Shown here: positions 9,001-16,174 of the stretch, one piece after another
Numbering within the stretch: position 1 is the stretch's first letter
Layout of the letters: every line of letters starts with the position of its first letter
From: Oleiphilus sp.
Lineage (GTDB): Bacteria > Pseudomonadota > Gammaproteobacteria > Pseudomonadales > Oleiphilaceae
Length of the DNA: 64,000 bases
NCBI GenBank assembly: GCA_006212045.1
Contig: PZPK01000011.1
Coordinates: forward strand, 1-64,000
Direction: 5' to 3'
Translations under genes and position numbers: made by a program
The notes under the pieces: model-generated
Seen by the model: only the letters and a program-made list of their open reading frames with translations
What the model was told of the DNA's origin: nothing
Databases searched by the model: none

Positions 9001-9285
9001 AATGGCATGCGTGATTTCGTCGACGACAAAATCCTTCGAATCACTAGCTTCGTTCTCTTTTAAGGTTTGCAGCCAGTTTTCGCCGATCACAGAAAGCATG
9101 ACATCAGAGGTGTTGATAGCCTCCTTTATTACGTCATCGAAATGACTGGCAGGCGGAATACTGTGGCTATCAAGAAAAATCCCTTGTGGCGGAAAGGCAT
9201 TACTTAAGAAATTTTTTAAGCGGTTGACAAAATTTTGATCAGCGCCATCAAGTGATTCTCTTCTGTAATTAATGAAAATTTTCAT
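6079..9285 (-). CDS. TIR-STAND NTPase-HD fusion, candidate anti-phage sensor/effector
   Basis: A 1068-residue protein with three recognisable parts. Residues 1-150 form a TIR domain: KIFINYRRES at the start, GIFLDSHSI, SDVMLSVIGENW, and the putative NADase glutamate (Glu90) in VVDEITHA. Residues about 220-450 hold a P-loop NTPase: Walker A GSPGIGKST (234-242) and a Walker B-like strand ending at Asp307. A long helical middle follows. Residues about 830-1000 match HD phosphohydrolases of the YfbR/HDDC2 type: ESVADHTW (His852), VHDIAESITGD (His888, Asp889, Glu892) and late Asp960/Asp963. TIR domains of immune proteins cleave NAD+; YfbR-like HD enzymes dephosphorylate deoxynucleoside monophosphates. 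Having both on one NTPase is unusual. It diverges from the gene at 9471. An anti-phage role is inferred. Confidence 0.85.
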   Translation of the reverse strand: MKIFINYRRESLDGADQNFVNRLKNFLSNAFPPQGIFLDSHSIPPASHFDDVIKEAINTSDVMLSVIGENWLQTLKENEASDSKDFVVDEITHAISNKVAIVPVIVERARLPREADLPESIRGMLFRNAIHVRIADQQFENDLGQLVESLSLLFRDAPAPPETEPMSYLPPLLEKVSKLDSKNVEEVLNAYSNLIELFDQDYQDSPEKERSSSTYLEYLWGKIENCDENIPIFGSPGIGKSTLIALLAIYASKIKTVACDYINLHFFDDKVYSKVDVAKSRIREELVQRFKTFENQSSDRKFYLFVDGFNGDDQDRWQVQYEILEKLKTLQCVHIVGWGKDDDQDSVELRKEPQISKLPPNHSFHVSLKSLPIKEHAKPVRQYVELENILIQNGIKSNLPSASDRHQDVLTRVKKAGLNRIDLLRLVILAEAGDSNSQSIGSAVTQYVKEQIHQHAQETNSDPDFEPHLIKMAEYVYRTDVGDSQKQDAPSDLLCWSLLTRHKLMRSYCQAFYIINSLANMSTTDVDNREKQWEETGLKGKIFPQLTNLFCKHLLVEKRDQVIDALDSLLAINLAKVDAIPEDKALDETSLTELAKLAGEIIHFAYLLGRFRSRKDKADELLRSVYKSYFDKRSINGMRLEIDIKRGDFAKLRMLEATILISQLLITSSHSIKREKSEKFLTLLRDDEWRDIVCGFHLEYHGDAHFYYDVSLHFPDKKDNLAPYTRVLDAVEKNIKKSINMDKPHPLFSVEVAIVCALANARQQNDELRWSDAHNKCREKVRELIGQDIRILVKKEPVIPFMKMTEKFLRTQTPNSAFSLISKMYEMKFDTCRAGWITKLNMKGRIESVADHTWSAMLLAEVLLPNDPPPGLEDKYSKDRIIRILLVHDIAESITGDRPLSGDGANREGENEREEKHISELFEWMSALDGIHGCEDMTEKWSDAESNVSPVNGSLARFFDKLDALYQLTIYSKIAATSQVNIGTVNRDDWVNFFNTLCSEAEEVVNRLPDFFTECGTKWIDWARREFESGSKNLAHEIMFESSQKYYPRLQKHIKRSKSIWREFDPQD

Positions 9286-9470
9286 GTTTGACGTCCTTTC
9301 GTGGCCACAGGTTGTCAGTTTTTTTGTTTTTGTATTTCAAATTCCAGTGCTCAGATTCTACTCGTTTTATCTTTAGTTCTTCAAAAAAAACAGAACTTGG
9401 GGTAGTCGTTGTTTGGGTGGTGGTTAACAGATAGACTCTTTTGGTGGAATGTTCGAAGGAAGACGAGAGT

Positions 9471-9959
9471 ATGGTTATTCAAGATCTATTCGAGAATTGG
9501 GGAATCAAGGGACTGACGCTCAATGTTGGTTTTCTCAAAATGAACTGGGAGCCGCAACCCGAGGAACAACAAGCGGCTTGGGAGCTCTATGTTGAGCTCA
9601 TTACGAGGGTGACGACCCAAGAGTTGCTGGACAGTCATGGTGATGAGCAAACTGCGTTATCTTCGGTGCATAGTTTGTTTCCGATAACACGAGAATTGCT
9701 CAAGTCCAACGGCCGAAAAGCCATGACATTCTCAAAAATTGCCATCGTGGTGCTTAATCAAAAGATTCGGCCATTCACAGCCAAGTGGCATGGAAAGTCC
9801 GTCGATAATGCTTTTAATGACAAAGAGGAATGCAAAGCATTAAGGAATGACCTCAAGGATATTCAGAAGATATTGCAAGGCTATGCAGGGCTGCTTGCTA
9901 CGGTAGCCAATGTGGAAGATCTAGATGCCGTGACAAAGGGACCTTTGATGCAAATATAA
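9471..9959 (+). CDS. Unknown protein divergent from the TIR-STAND-HD gene
   Basis: A 162-residue protein from the ATG at 9471, which has AAGGA about 10 bases upstream. The frame is open back to a TTG at 9441. It is soluble and mostly helical, with conserved-looking blocks NWGIKGLTLNVGFLKMNW, AWELYVELITRVTTQ and FTAKWHGKSV. I do not recognise a named domain. The start codons of this gene and the TIR-STAND-HD gene are 185 bases apart and divergent, so a shared control region is likely and a functional link is possible. It may be a regulator, an inhibitor or an unrelated neighbour. Confidence 0.7.
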   Translation: MVIQDLFENWGIKGLTLNVGFLKMNWEPQPEEQQAAWELYVELITRVTTQELLDSHGDEQTALSSVHSLFPITRELLKSNGRKAMTFSKIAIVVLNQKIRPFTAKWHGKSVDNAFNDKEECKALRNDLKDIQKILQGYAGLLATVANVEDLDAVTKGPLMQI

Positions 9960-10156
9960 ACTCGGGAGTTCGTTTGTTAAATAGGCGTCAAGCCCCTCTC
10001 CAGAGTGATTGAATTAGTTCAGACCAAATCTGACACCTCTTCTTGAAGAAGAGAGGTTACGCAGGATGTTTACTCTCTAGGTACAGTCGAATCCATAGTT
10101 TCTCTTATTCTTTTCTCAAGCTGATACAGTACCTGGGATGCGTCAAATTATAGTAG

Positions 10157-10210
10157 CAGTGTATAAAAAGGTTTAACGGACTACAGGGTGCATTAAACAT
10201 ACTGTTATAT
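10157..10210 (+). repeat. attC-like recombination site 1
   Basis: Outer arms CAGTGTAT (10157-10164) and ATACTG (10199-10204) enclose GTTTAACGGA and TGCATTAAAC, which also pair. The right end ACTGTTA is shared with sites at 10500, 11047 and 37241. The next gene starts only 18 bases beyond, as in integron cassettes. The left part of the gap (9960-10156) holds a 17-base palindrome (10037-10053) and nothing else I can identify. Confidence 0.55.
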
Positions 10211-10228
10211 GTCCAAAGGAGAATGAGA

Positions 10229-10504
10229 ATGGCACTAGACAATCCTTATGAAATGGTTCTTGTAGAAAGTTTTGTTCCTGCAAATCCTTCTGGCAAACAT
10301 GGTAAAGTTCATATTCGCCCAGTAGCTGGCGGTAAGTATTCGCCTGATCTTGCCGTTGAGTGTTCTAAAGAACTAAGTCGCGACTATCCCGTTGGTACAA
10401 AGTTTAAGCTACAGGCTAAATTAACTGATCGCGAAGGCGGTGGAGAATATCTGTATAGTTATTTTCGTTGGCCATATGAAGTAGTAGATAGTGACGGCAT
10501 CTAA
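10229..10504 (+). CDS. Small cassette-borne protein of unknown function
   Basis: A 91-residue protein taken from the second ATG (10229), which sits 7 bases after AAGGAG; the ATG at 10223 is too close to that site. The sequence is a compact mixed domain without signal peptide or membrane segment (KHGKVHIRPVAGGKYSPD, FKLQAKLTDREGGGEYLYS). I do not recognise the family. It lies between two attC-like sites with almost no spare DNA, which is how integron gene cassettes are built. Such cassettes often encode proteins with no known relatives. Confidence 0.65.
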   Translation: MALDNPYEMVLVESFVPANPSGKHGKVHIRPVAGGKYSPDLAVECSKELSRDYPVGTKFKLQAKLTDREGGGEYLYSYFRWPYEVVDSDGI

Positions 10505-10549
10505 AATGTGTGTAGCGGAGCCTCGGTTGCGTTAAACACACTGTTAAGC
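10500..10549 (+). repeat. attC-like recombination site 2
   Basis: Left core-like ATCTAAA and GTGTGT pair with ACACAC and the right core GTTAAGC (10543-10549), which fits the GTTRRRY consensus. The inner part GCGTTAAAC is shared with the sites at 10157 and 11047. The site overlaps the last codons of the gene before it and ends 15 bases before the next start. Confidence 0.6.
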
Positions 10550-10564
10550 GTAAAAGGAGATTTC

Positions 10565-11062
10565 GTGCCACCAAACCATCATAAGGAAATAGCTAAATTT
10601 CTAGCGGAGAAAACTGAAGGAAATCCTTCCGTTCACGAATACAGGGATAATGATGGTAATCGCCCTGTGCCCGTGGGGTGTTTCGGTGGTTCGCTCTATT
10701 CAACTATCGGGGCATGCGATACATCCTACAACGTTCCGAATGGTTGCTTCGAGTTCGCGGCATTTGGTAAATCCAAGTGGTTACCCAACGCAATCGTCAC
10801 CTCAATATATTGGTTAAAAGATCGCACGTTTTCCAATTGGCCGGTGGTCTGCGAAGATGCCGTAAAACAAAATGCAAAAAGTAAAAGTAGGCATATGGCT
10901 TTCTGTCCTTCGCCATTTAAGCTTGTGGTTTCAACGGGTCAAAATGTTCAATGGTTGTTGGGTGTTCCTATTCCAGACGCAGAAATCGGTTCTGCCGTCG
11001 AACAAATCGAGCAAAAAGCCAAAGAACTGTACCCTCGGTGGTTATTCAGTGAATTCGCTTAA
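10565..11062 (+). CDS. Cassette-borne protein, possibly SUFU-like
   Basis: The frame is open from 10508, but that stretch lies in the attC-like site. The GTG at 10565 follows AAGGAGATTTC and gives 165 residues. The C-terminal half has a pattern reminiscent of suppressor-of-fused-like domains seen in bacterial immunity proteins (FCPSPFKLVVSTGQNVQWLL then GVPIPDAEIGSAVEQIE). This resemblance is weak and from memory. The protein has several Cys but no zinc-type pairs, and no signal peptide. It lies between attC-like sites 2 and 3 as a single-gene cassette. Confidence 0.65.
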   Translation: MPPNHHKEIAKFLAEKTEGNPSVHEYRDNDGNRPVPVGCFGGSLYSTIGACDTSYNVPNGCFEFAAFGKSKWLPNAIVTSIYWLKDRTFSNWPVVCEDAVKQNAKSKSRHMAFCPSPFKLVVSTGQNVQWLLGVPIPDAEIGSAVEQIEQKAKELYPRWLFSEFA

Positions 11063-11103
11063 AAAGCGAAAGGACCGCAGGGTGAGTTAAACGAACTGTT
11101 AGC
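11047..11103 (+). repeat. attC-like recombination site 3
   Basis: CAGTGAATTCGCTT on the left pairs imperfectly with GTTAAACGAACTG on the right. The inner block ACCGCAGGGTG is identical to the block in the site at 37241, 26 kb away. It overlaps the 3' end of the gene before it and ends 10 bases before the ATG at 11114. Confidence 0.6.
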
Positions 11104-11113
11104 AATCGATAAG

Positions 11114-11713
11114 ATGAAAGAATTAGCTGCACTCGAAGTTAAAAGAAAAACGGGCGAAGAGCCCTTTGTTGTCAGTGGCCAAAAATTGCCAATTGATTTA
11201 TCTGCCTTTTGGCAATGGTCATCGTCCGACCTGGTTGGTAACGCACTTCGCGGACTCGTCGCCGAATATATTGTTACTTCTGCTGTAGGCGATAACTCAG
11301 GCATCCGGCAAGAGTGGGACGCCTATGACGTTATTACACCCGAAGGAATCAAGGTTGAGGTCAAGTCTGCGGCCTATATCCAGAGCTGGGCGCAAAGTGA
11401 ATTCTCAAGCATCCAATTCAGCATCCGGCCCACCTATGGTTGGGAAGCTTCAAGCAATGCGATTTCAACGAAGAAAGCACGCCAATCTGACGTTTATGTT
11501 TTCTGTCTCTTAAAGCACAAAGAGCAAGAGAGTATTAACCCTCTCAACCTAGATCAATGGCAATTTTTTGTAATTGCCACTAAGAAGCTAAACCATACGC
11601 TTGGCACACAAAAAACCATTTCTCTTTCCAGGCTTAAAGAGTTAAATCCAATAGATGTTTCATTTGGGGGCATTAGCGAAGCCGTTAATCAAGCTGCCAA
11701 TATCAACAGCTAA
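11114..11713 (+). CDS. PD-(D/E)XK-nuclease-like cassette protein
   Basis: A 199-residue protein. The segment EWDAYDVITPEGIKVEVKSA (about residues 64-83) has the spacing of a PD-(D/E)XK nuclease core: an Asp, a turn, then Glu-Val-Lys. A C-terminal strand pair (QWQFFVIATKKLNH) fits the remainder of a restriction-endonuclease-like fold. No methylase or partner is beside it. It occupies a single cassette after attC-like site 3 and before a partial site at 11709. It may be a small nuclease or a restriction-like defence protein. The nuclease assignment rests on this one motif. Confidence 0.65.
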   Translation: MKELAALEVKRKTGEEPFVVSGQKLPIDLSAFWQWSSSDLVGNALRGLVAEYIVTSAVGDNSGIRQEWDAYDVITPEGIKVEVKSAAYIQSWAQSEFSSIQFSIRPTYGWEASSNAISTKKARQSDVYVFCLLKHKEQESINPLNLDQWQFFVIATKKLNHTLGTQKTISLSRLKELNPIDVSFGGISEAVNQAANINS

Positions 11714-11760
11714 CAATTCATTCGATGTTGCCCCCGCGGGGCGGGAACTTCCTTACAGGC
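11709..11760 (+). repeat. Partial attC-like site 4
   Basis: GCTAACAATTCATTC directly after the stop of the nuclease-like gene is the classical left end of many attC sites. It is followed by a short CCCCGCGGGG palindrome (11732-11741). I do not find a convincing right core, so this may be a broken site that ends the cassette run. Confidence 0.45.
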
Positions 11761-12133
11761 ACACCCTTTATTCAGGGCGCTTTACGGTCCTCTTTTGTGG
11801 AGTTCTATGCCTCCACGCACCCATCTTTAGTCTTCATTCAAATGTCCGCCATCTAGCTTGAGAACATAGTTTACGGAGCTTTGCTAACTACTCTTGTGTT
11901 TCGTCTATCTTTGGACGTCAGGCAAAAGAACGCGCTACTATGTTTGAACTCAGGTGTATCCCATTCCAACCCGAAATAACAGAAGTGGTTTTGTAATATT
12001 GGTAATGGATTACAAATATTACAGCGACTTTACTGCACGGCTATTTGAATGCCTTCATGGTTTTCATATGATGTATCTATTCATTTTCCGCTTTAAAAAC
12101 TTTACTGGCCTGGCCGGGCAGAGGCATCCTCCA
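11761..12133. other. Non-coding stretch, nothing identified
   Basis: About 370 bases between the last cassette and the leftward gene ending at 12134. Short open frames on the plus strand here lack ribosome sites and protein-like composition. No repeat, tRNA or terminator is evident. It could be the decayed end of a further cassette. Confidence 0.4.
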
Positions 12134-12769
12134 TCAGCTTGGCGATAGGAAGTACCGGGTGCAGAAGTCCTGAATTGACTTGTCGGTAATATCCGAAAGC
12201 CCGACGAATTCAGTATAGGGAAGATTGTCCCGTAGGGACCGTCTTTCCAGTTTGACCCGGATCGGGTAGGGCAGGATCTGACAGCGGCCCTGGCGGTGTT
12301 TATGGGGGAAATACACTTGCATGACGCGGGGTCGATAACGTTTTTCCTTGGTTTCCTGTGCCAACTGTTCTTGGGTGCCTAGATTTTCGTTCAACAGATC
12401 AAATATCGACTTTTCGAGAATGGCGCGTTCGATACTGATGAGCGGGAAGATCGCCAGGGTCTTCACCAGGCATCGCTGCTTGCTCGTGGTGAGTTGATAA
12501 AACGCCAACTGGTCGATTCTCTGCAGTAGCTTCAGGTAGTAAAAATTGACGGCCGCACTCATCGCTTCCTGTTGTGAAGCGAAAGGCTGCGTGTCGAACA
12601 ACCAGTGTTGTTTCCGCGAATACCAAATCGATACCATGCGGTCGCCAACGTCTGATTTTAACGCCAGGCCGGCGCGCCCCAGGCTGTCTGTATGGGATTC
12701 CCAGCGCACCCCAAAGGTGGTGAGAGATATCTTCTTGCAGCGTTGTTGGATGAGTGTGGTGTTGCTCAT
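12134..12769 (-). CDS. Unknown basic protein
   Basis: A 211-residue protein with a strong ribosome site (AAGGAGATCGAAT before the ATG at 12769). It is basic and soluble, with Trp/Tyr-rich strands near the N-terminus (VRWESHTDSLGRAG, SIWYSRKQHWLFD) and a basic region RRSLRDNLPYTEF near the end. I do not recognise a domain. It may be a nucleic-acid-binding protein judging by charge alone. The next leftward gene, at 12969-13247, is 199 bases upstream and probably a separate unit. Confidence 0.7.
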   Translation of the reverse strand: MSNTTLIQQRCKKISLTTFGVRWESHTDSLGRAGLALKSDVGDRMVSIWYSRKQHWLFDTQPFASQQEAMSAAVNFYYLKLLQRIDQLAFYQLTTSKQRCLVKTLAIFPLISIERAILEKSIFDLLNENLGTQEQLAQETKEKRYRPRVMQVYFPHKHRQGRCQILPYPIRVKLERRSLRDNLPYTEFVGLSDITDKSIQDFCTRYFLSPS

Positions 12770-12968
12770 ATTCGATCTCCTTTTGATTTAGTTCCTCCGT
12801 ACTTTACCCGGGAAAAAAATAACGCAAGCGAACTGCTAATCGAGCTAGCGTCCATTGTGTGTGAGAGGGGGAGGAGAGCGCTAAACGATCAGATCAGTTC
12901 GAGCGGCAAGCAGTTGTATCTGTTTGAAAGCCGGTCCTGGGTGTTAATGACCAGAACCGGCGCGGGCG

Positions 12969-13247
12969 TTACGGTAATGCCCTTGAGATCTGTTGCAGGA
13001 GACAGGGCAGATCCGTCTGTTGTCTGAGTCCGGACGCCAGATCCACGAAGTAAGTGCCGCCGTCAGGTAGATCCACGACGCTCGCCTCGCGCGCCTGTGC
13101 CGTGAGCACCAGCGATGATCCGGCATAACATTTGATCGATAGAATACTGGCATCCCTTCGCTTCGCCAGTTGATGCTCCGCATACATCACGTACCCGGGA
13201 ATGGTCAGGATCGTGGCAATCAGTAGTCCAAGTAGCAGTTTCATCAT
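12969..13247 (-). CDS. Small membrane-anchored or secreted protein
   Basis: A 92-residue protein. Residues 3-22 form a hydrophobic helix (LLLGLLIATILTIPGYVMYA), which may be an uncleaved anchor or a signal peptide. The remainder is a small domain with two Cys (about residues 40 and 81) that could form a disulfide outside the cytoplasm. The first of two ATGs (13247) follows GGAGGAACT. I do not recognise the family. Confidence 0.6.
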   Translation of the reverse strand: MMKLLLGLLIATILTIPGYVMYAEHQLAKRRDASILSIKCYAGSSLVLTAQAREASVVDLPDGGTYFVDLASGLRQQTDLPCLLQQISRALP

Positions 13248-13447
13248 AGTTCCTCCGTTGGTTGATGGTATGCCCTCCTATCGTACGTTGCCCTCAAAAA
13301 ACGCAAGTGGGGGAATTGCGAACTGGCGCTAAGAATTACCAAAAACGAAGGGCGCCTTCCGCAAGAGATTTTTTTCGTCGAAGGGCCTTGCATCTTTTCT
13401 GAGCCTGTCATCCTGATCGTAAACATCTCGACAGGAGTGCAGCAGGC

Positions 13448-13612
13448 ATGACAGAGAAAACGAATATCCGTTTGGATGAATTGGAATACTGGAGCGCGAT
13501 CTATGAAAGGGCACGCCTGAACGTGCATGGCATCGACTTTTTGCAGTTCATGCAAAACCCGAAACGGTATCTGGAATGGGCAGATTGTGAAGGTTGGCTA
13601 GATGACCTTTGA
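13448..13612 (+). CDS. Small acidic protein, 54 residues
   Basis: A short gene with AGGAG about 10 bases before the ATG. The product starts MTEKTNIRLDELEYWSAIYE and ends in an acidic, Trp-containing tail (YLEWADCEGWLDDL). It has no signal or membrane segment. Composition and ribosome site suggest a real small protein. It lies between leftward genes, pointing at the XRE regulator gene. Function is unknown; a TA-antitoxin or adaptor role is only a guess. Confidence 0.5.
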   Translation: MTEKTNIRLDELEYWSAIYERARLNVHGIDFLQFMQNPKRYLEWADCEGWLDDL

Positions 13613-13638
13613 GTCGCCGTCGGTTCGAAAGTGCCCGT

Positions 13639-13896
13639 TTAGGCGTCAAAGCGAAGAATGTACTGTGCCAGTGCATCGTCCTCGGCATAGAAGTACGCGG
13701 TGGGCACACCCAGCACTTCCGCAATATTCTTGAGTGTCGAAAAATCGGGCGCGTGAGTGCCTTTTTCGTATTGGTTCATACGAGAGCTGGCCGAAAACTC
13801 TTCAATACCGGCCTTAATGCCAAGTTCTTTTTGAGAAATCTTAAGTTTGGAGCGGGCTTCTTTCAAACGCTTTGGTAAGGGGGATTGTTGTGACAT
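13639..13896 (-). CDS. XRE-family transcriptional regulator
   Basis: An 85-residue single-domain Cro/CI-type helix-turn-helix protein. The HTH spans about residues 9-70: RLKEARSKLKISQKELG, then a recognition region SASSRMNQYEKGTHAPD, then LKNIAEVLGVPTAYFY. It probably binds DNA as a dimer. Two palindromes that look like its operators lie over and just beyond its own start codon (13896-13972), which suggests self-repression and control of the divergent lipoprotein gene at 14015. Confidence 0.9.
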   Translation of the reverse strand: MSQQSPLPKRLKEARSKLKISQKELGIKAGIEEFSASSRMNQYEKGTHAPDFSTLKNIAEVLGVPTAYFYAEDDALAQYILRFDA

Positions 13897-13972
13897 AGCT
13901 ACTATTCCGACAGAGTAGCTAAGGTATTTTTAGTATTTTTGGTTGATTGAATACTAAGGAATACTTAGTATT
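13896..13972. promoter_or_regulatory. Likely operators of the XRE regulator
   Basis: Two palindromes lie in the divergent intergenic region: TAGCTACT/AGTAGCTA with a 10-base centre (13896-13921), touching the regulator's start codon, and AATACTAAG/CTTAGTATT with a 5-base centre (13950-13972). Between them are two tandem TAGTATTTTT-like half-sites. The position and symmetry are what a small XRE repressor needs for self-control. Confidence 0.6.
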
Positions 13973-14014
13973 TTGACGAACGGAACTTAAAACAAGAATA
14001 TCGGGAGTTATATC

Positions 14015-15697
14015 GTGAAAAAACTAATTCTTTCTTCGCTCGTTTTGTTAACGGCTTGTGGTGGGGGCGGTGGCGGTAGCGGTAGCTCGGAATCTTCGGT
14101 CAAATCCGATACGAACGAAAAACCGGTTGCTGTTGCGGGATCCAGCCAGTCGGTGGATGAGCTAACGGCCGTCCATCTGGATGGCAGTTCAAGTTCCGAT
14201 TCAGATGGAACGATTGTTTCCTATGAGTGGGAGCAGATTTCGAACGGTGCTCCCAGCGTGGGTTTGTTTAATCGTGACCGTGACAAGTGCTCCTTTACCG
14301 CGCCGGAAGTCACGGTTGATACCTCATTTCAATTTAAGCTGACGGTGACGGATGATCGGGGGGCGAGCGATAGCAGTGTGGTTGAGGTAAACGTCAACAA
14401 TATACCTGCTGTGGCCGACAGTCTAGCCGGTAGATCCTGGGGAGAAGAAATCTCGTTAGAGAGTGGACCTGGGAATGTGTCGGACCCAGTGGTGAAGGTA
14501 TCCAGCACCGGCGTGGCATTTGTTTCCTGGGTTCAGTTCGACGGAAGCTATTATGATCTGCGGATTTCAAAAGTGGACCTGGTGGATGAAGTACAAACCG
14601 AGTATGGCGTGGTGAGTGATGGGGATGATTCTGTCCAGGATTCAGCCTGGAACTATAAGTATGCAAGCTATCCACAGCATGATTTGGCTCTCTTGGACAA
14701 CGGCAACGTCGTCATTGCGTTTATTGATAACCTTGACACGCATGTCAACGTGGTTGTCTACGATGCGCTGTTGAATAGTTGGGGCTCGCCAGAAGTCATT
14801 TCTGGCGAAATCTCCGAGGCGCGGCACCCAGTGATCGTTAGCAACGGAACGGAGGTTTCCGTCGCCTGGTTTCAGGAAGATTCGGTTGCTGGAACGAATT
14901 TGTGGGTATCGGCATTCGATCGAGTGGGGGGGACATGGAACGCCGCGGAACTTTTGGGCAACGCCACAGGTGTAGACGAGGGGATAGGGGTTACAGAGGG
15001 GCATCTATGCGGCGTCATGAGTCGCGACGATGACATCACCTTACTTTGGTCCGGTGATCCCGGTGTGGGAGAAGAAAATATCCTCGTTAACCGCTATAAA
15101 CACGGATCCGGCTGGTCGGCGGTGCAGAGCATCGATAACCTTGCTGGTGAAGCCGGGGCGCCGGCGATTGCCATCGATGCTGGCGACAACGTTCACGCCG
15201 TTTGGGTGCAAGATGATGGTGTCGATTATAGTATTTTCTATAGCGAGTTTGAGAACAATGCATCCTTGTGGCGTGCGCCGGTCGCAATAGAAGCGGTTGC
15301 CGGCATCAGTTACTCCCCGGATATCACCGTTTCGGGAGATAAGGTGCTTGTTACCTGGGTACGCGCAAACTCACTTTCAAGCTATCTGGTGGATATTTAC
15401 GCGAATGATCTGGATTCGGGTGTATGGCAGGGCGAAGAGCGCGTAACGGACCTGGCAAGAGCGCTGCCATTGATTAGCTCCGACAATGATGGGAATGCAA
15501 TGATTCTCTACCACAGTACCCATACTCAGCATGCCAAAAAGATTGGTGCTGCGGATTGGGGATCGTCTAATCATGTAACGCCCTACAACGCAGGCAAGCA
15601 GCATTACTTCGATATCAATGATGACGGACTGGGCGCGGCGGTTTGGGTGGCCCGCAACAATGGCGTGGACGACCTGATTTTGTCAATTTATAAGTAG
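14015..15697 (+). CDS. Surface lipoprotein with PKD-like domain and beta-propeller-like repeats
   Basis: A 560-residue protein starting at a GTG preceded by GGGAG. The N-terminus is a lipoprotein signal with lipobox LLTAC (Cys15) followed by a Gly/Ser linker. Residues about 35-130 match a PKD/REJ-type Ig-like domain (GSSSSDSDGTIVSYEWEQ, then LTVTDDRGASDSS). The rest contains repeated blades of the kind seen in sialidase/BNR-like propellers, with recurring VAWF, LLWSG, AVWVQD and AVWVAR strands. It is probably anchored in the outer membrane and binds or recognises a polymer. The XRE operators lie in its upstream region. Confidence 0.8.
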   Translation: MKKLILSSLVLLTACGGGGGGSGSSESSVKSDTNEKPVAVAGSSQSVDELTAVHLDGSSSSDSDGTIVSYEWEQISNGAPSVGLFNRDRDKCSFTAPEVTVDTSFQFKLTVTDDRGASDSSVVEVNVNNIPAVADSLAGRSWGEEISLESGPGNVSDPVVKVSSTGVAFVSWVQFDGSYYDLRISKVDLVDEVQTEYGVVSDGDDSVQDSAWNYKYASYPQHDLALLDNGNVVIAFIDNLDTHVNVVVYDALLNSWGSPEVISGEISEARHPVIVSNGTEVSVAWFQEDSVAGTNLWVSAFDRVGGTWNAAELLGNATGVDEGIGVTEGHLCGVMSRDDDITLLWSGDPGVGEENILVNRYKHGSGWSAVQSIDNLAGEAGAPAIAIDAGDNVHAVWVQDDGVDYSIFYSEFENNASLWRAPVAIEAVAGISYSPDITVSGDKVLVTWVRANSLSSYLVDIYANDLDSGVWQGEERVTDLARALPLISSDNDGNAMILYHSTHTQHAKKIGAADWGSSNHVTPYNAGKQHYFDINDDGLGAAVWVARNNGVDDLILSIYK

Positions 15698-16174
15698 GGC
15701 TGGCGCGGGTGCGTTGTTAATACAGCATCTAGTCTAGGACGCCTGATTTGTGAGGGAAGTTCTAACACTAGATGCTGTAAAAAACCTCTTGGCTTCCTCT
15801 CGAGCGCGAGGGAGTAGACATTAATCTCCTATCCAAAAGCGCCCATGTCAGTTCCCAAGCGTCCAACCCCGCTATTGACCTGGCGTCACACGGAACAGAA
15901 AACGTTTTCCAGTGGCTGTCAGTGTTCTGAAATCAAACGGAAGGACTTCGTACCCGCGCAAGGTGGCGGTCGGCTGATCACGCCACGCTATCGGCTTCTG
16001 AATTTCTGATCGCATCTTAGGAATCCCATTAACGTTTGGAAATTTGATGGAGAAAAATCACGATGTGACACCCCTTGTGAGGGTTTCGGACTTTTTGAGG
16101 GGTTTTATTCGGTAATCGTCCACTAGAAGTTAATTACGCTTATCTCTCGATTGTACGTTCAAGAGAATGGCGAC
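15698..16174. other. Intergenic stretch with a 12-base inverted repeat
   Basis: A perfect 12-base inverted repeat ACAGCATCTAGT/ACTAGATGCTGT (15722-15733 and 15767-15778) encloses a 33-base loop. There is no T run in the right place for a terminator of the lipoprotein gene. A 54-codon open frame at 15845-16009 has no ribosome site and I do not call it a gene. The repeat at 16100-16120 is listed separately. Confidence 0.5.
16100..16120 (+). repeat. 21-base motif, copy 1
   Basis: AGGGGTTTT, three variable bases, CGGTAATCG. The same 18 fixed bases with the same spacing recur at 40750-40770. Each copy lies 55-76 bases upstream of a gene with a DNA-binding-type product (the KfrA-like gene here, the excisionase-like gene there). 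Confidence 0.6.

Noticed and set aside
15845-16009. 54-codon open frame on the plus strand
   Set aside because: No ribosome site and no recognisable pattern; mentioned only in the intergenic entry.
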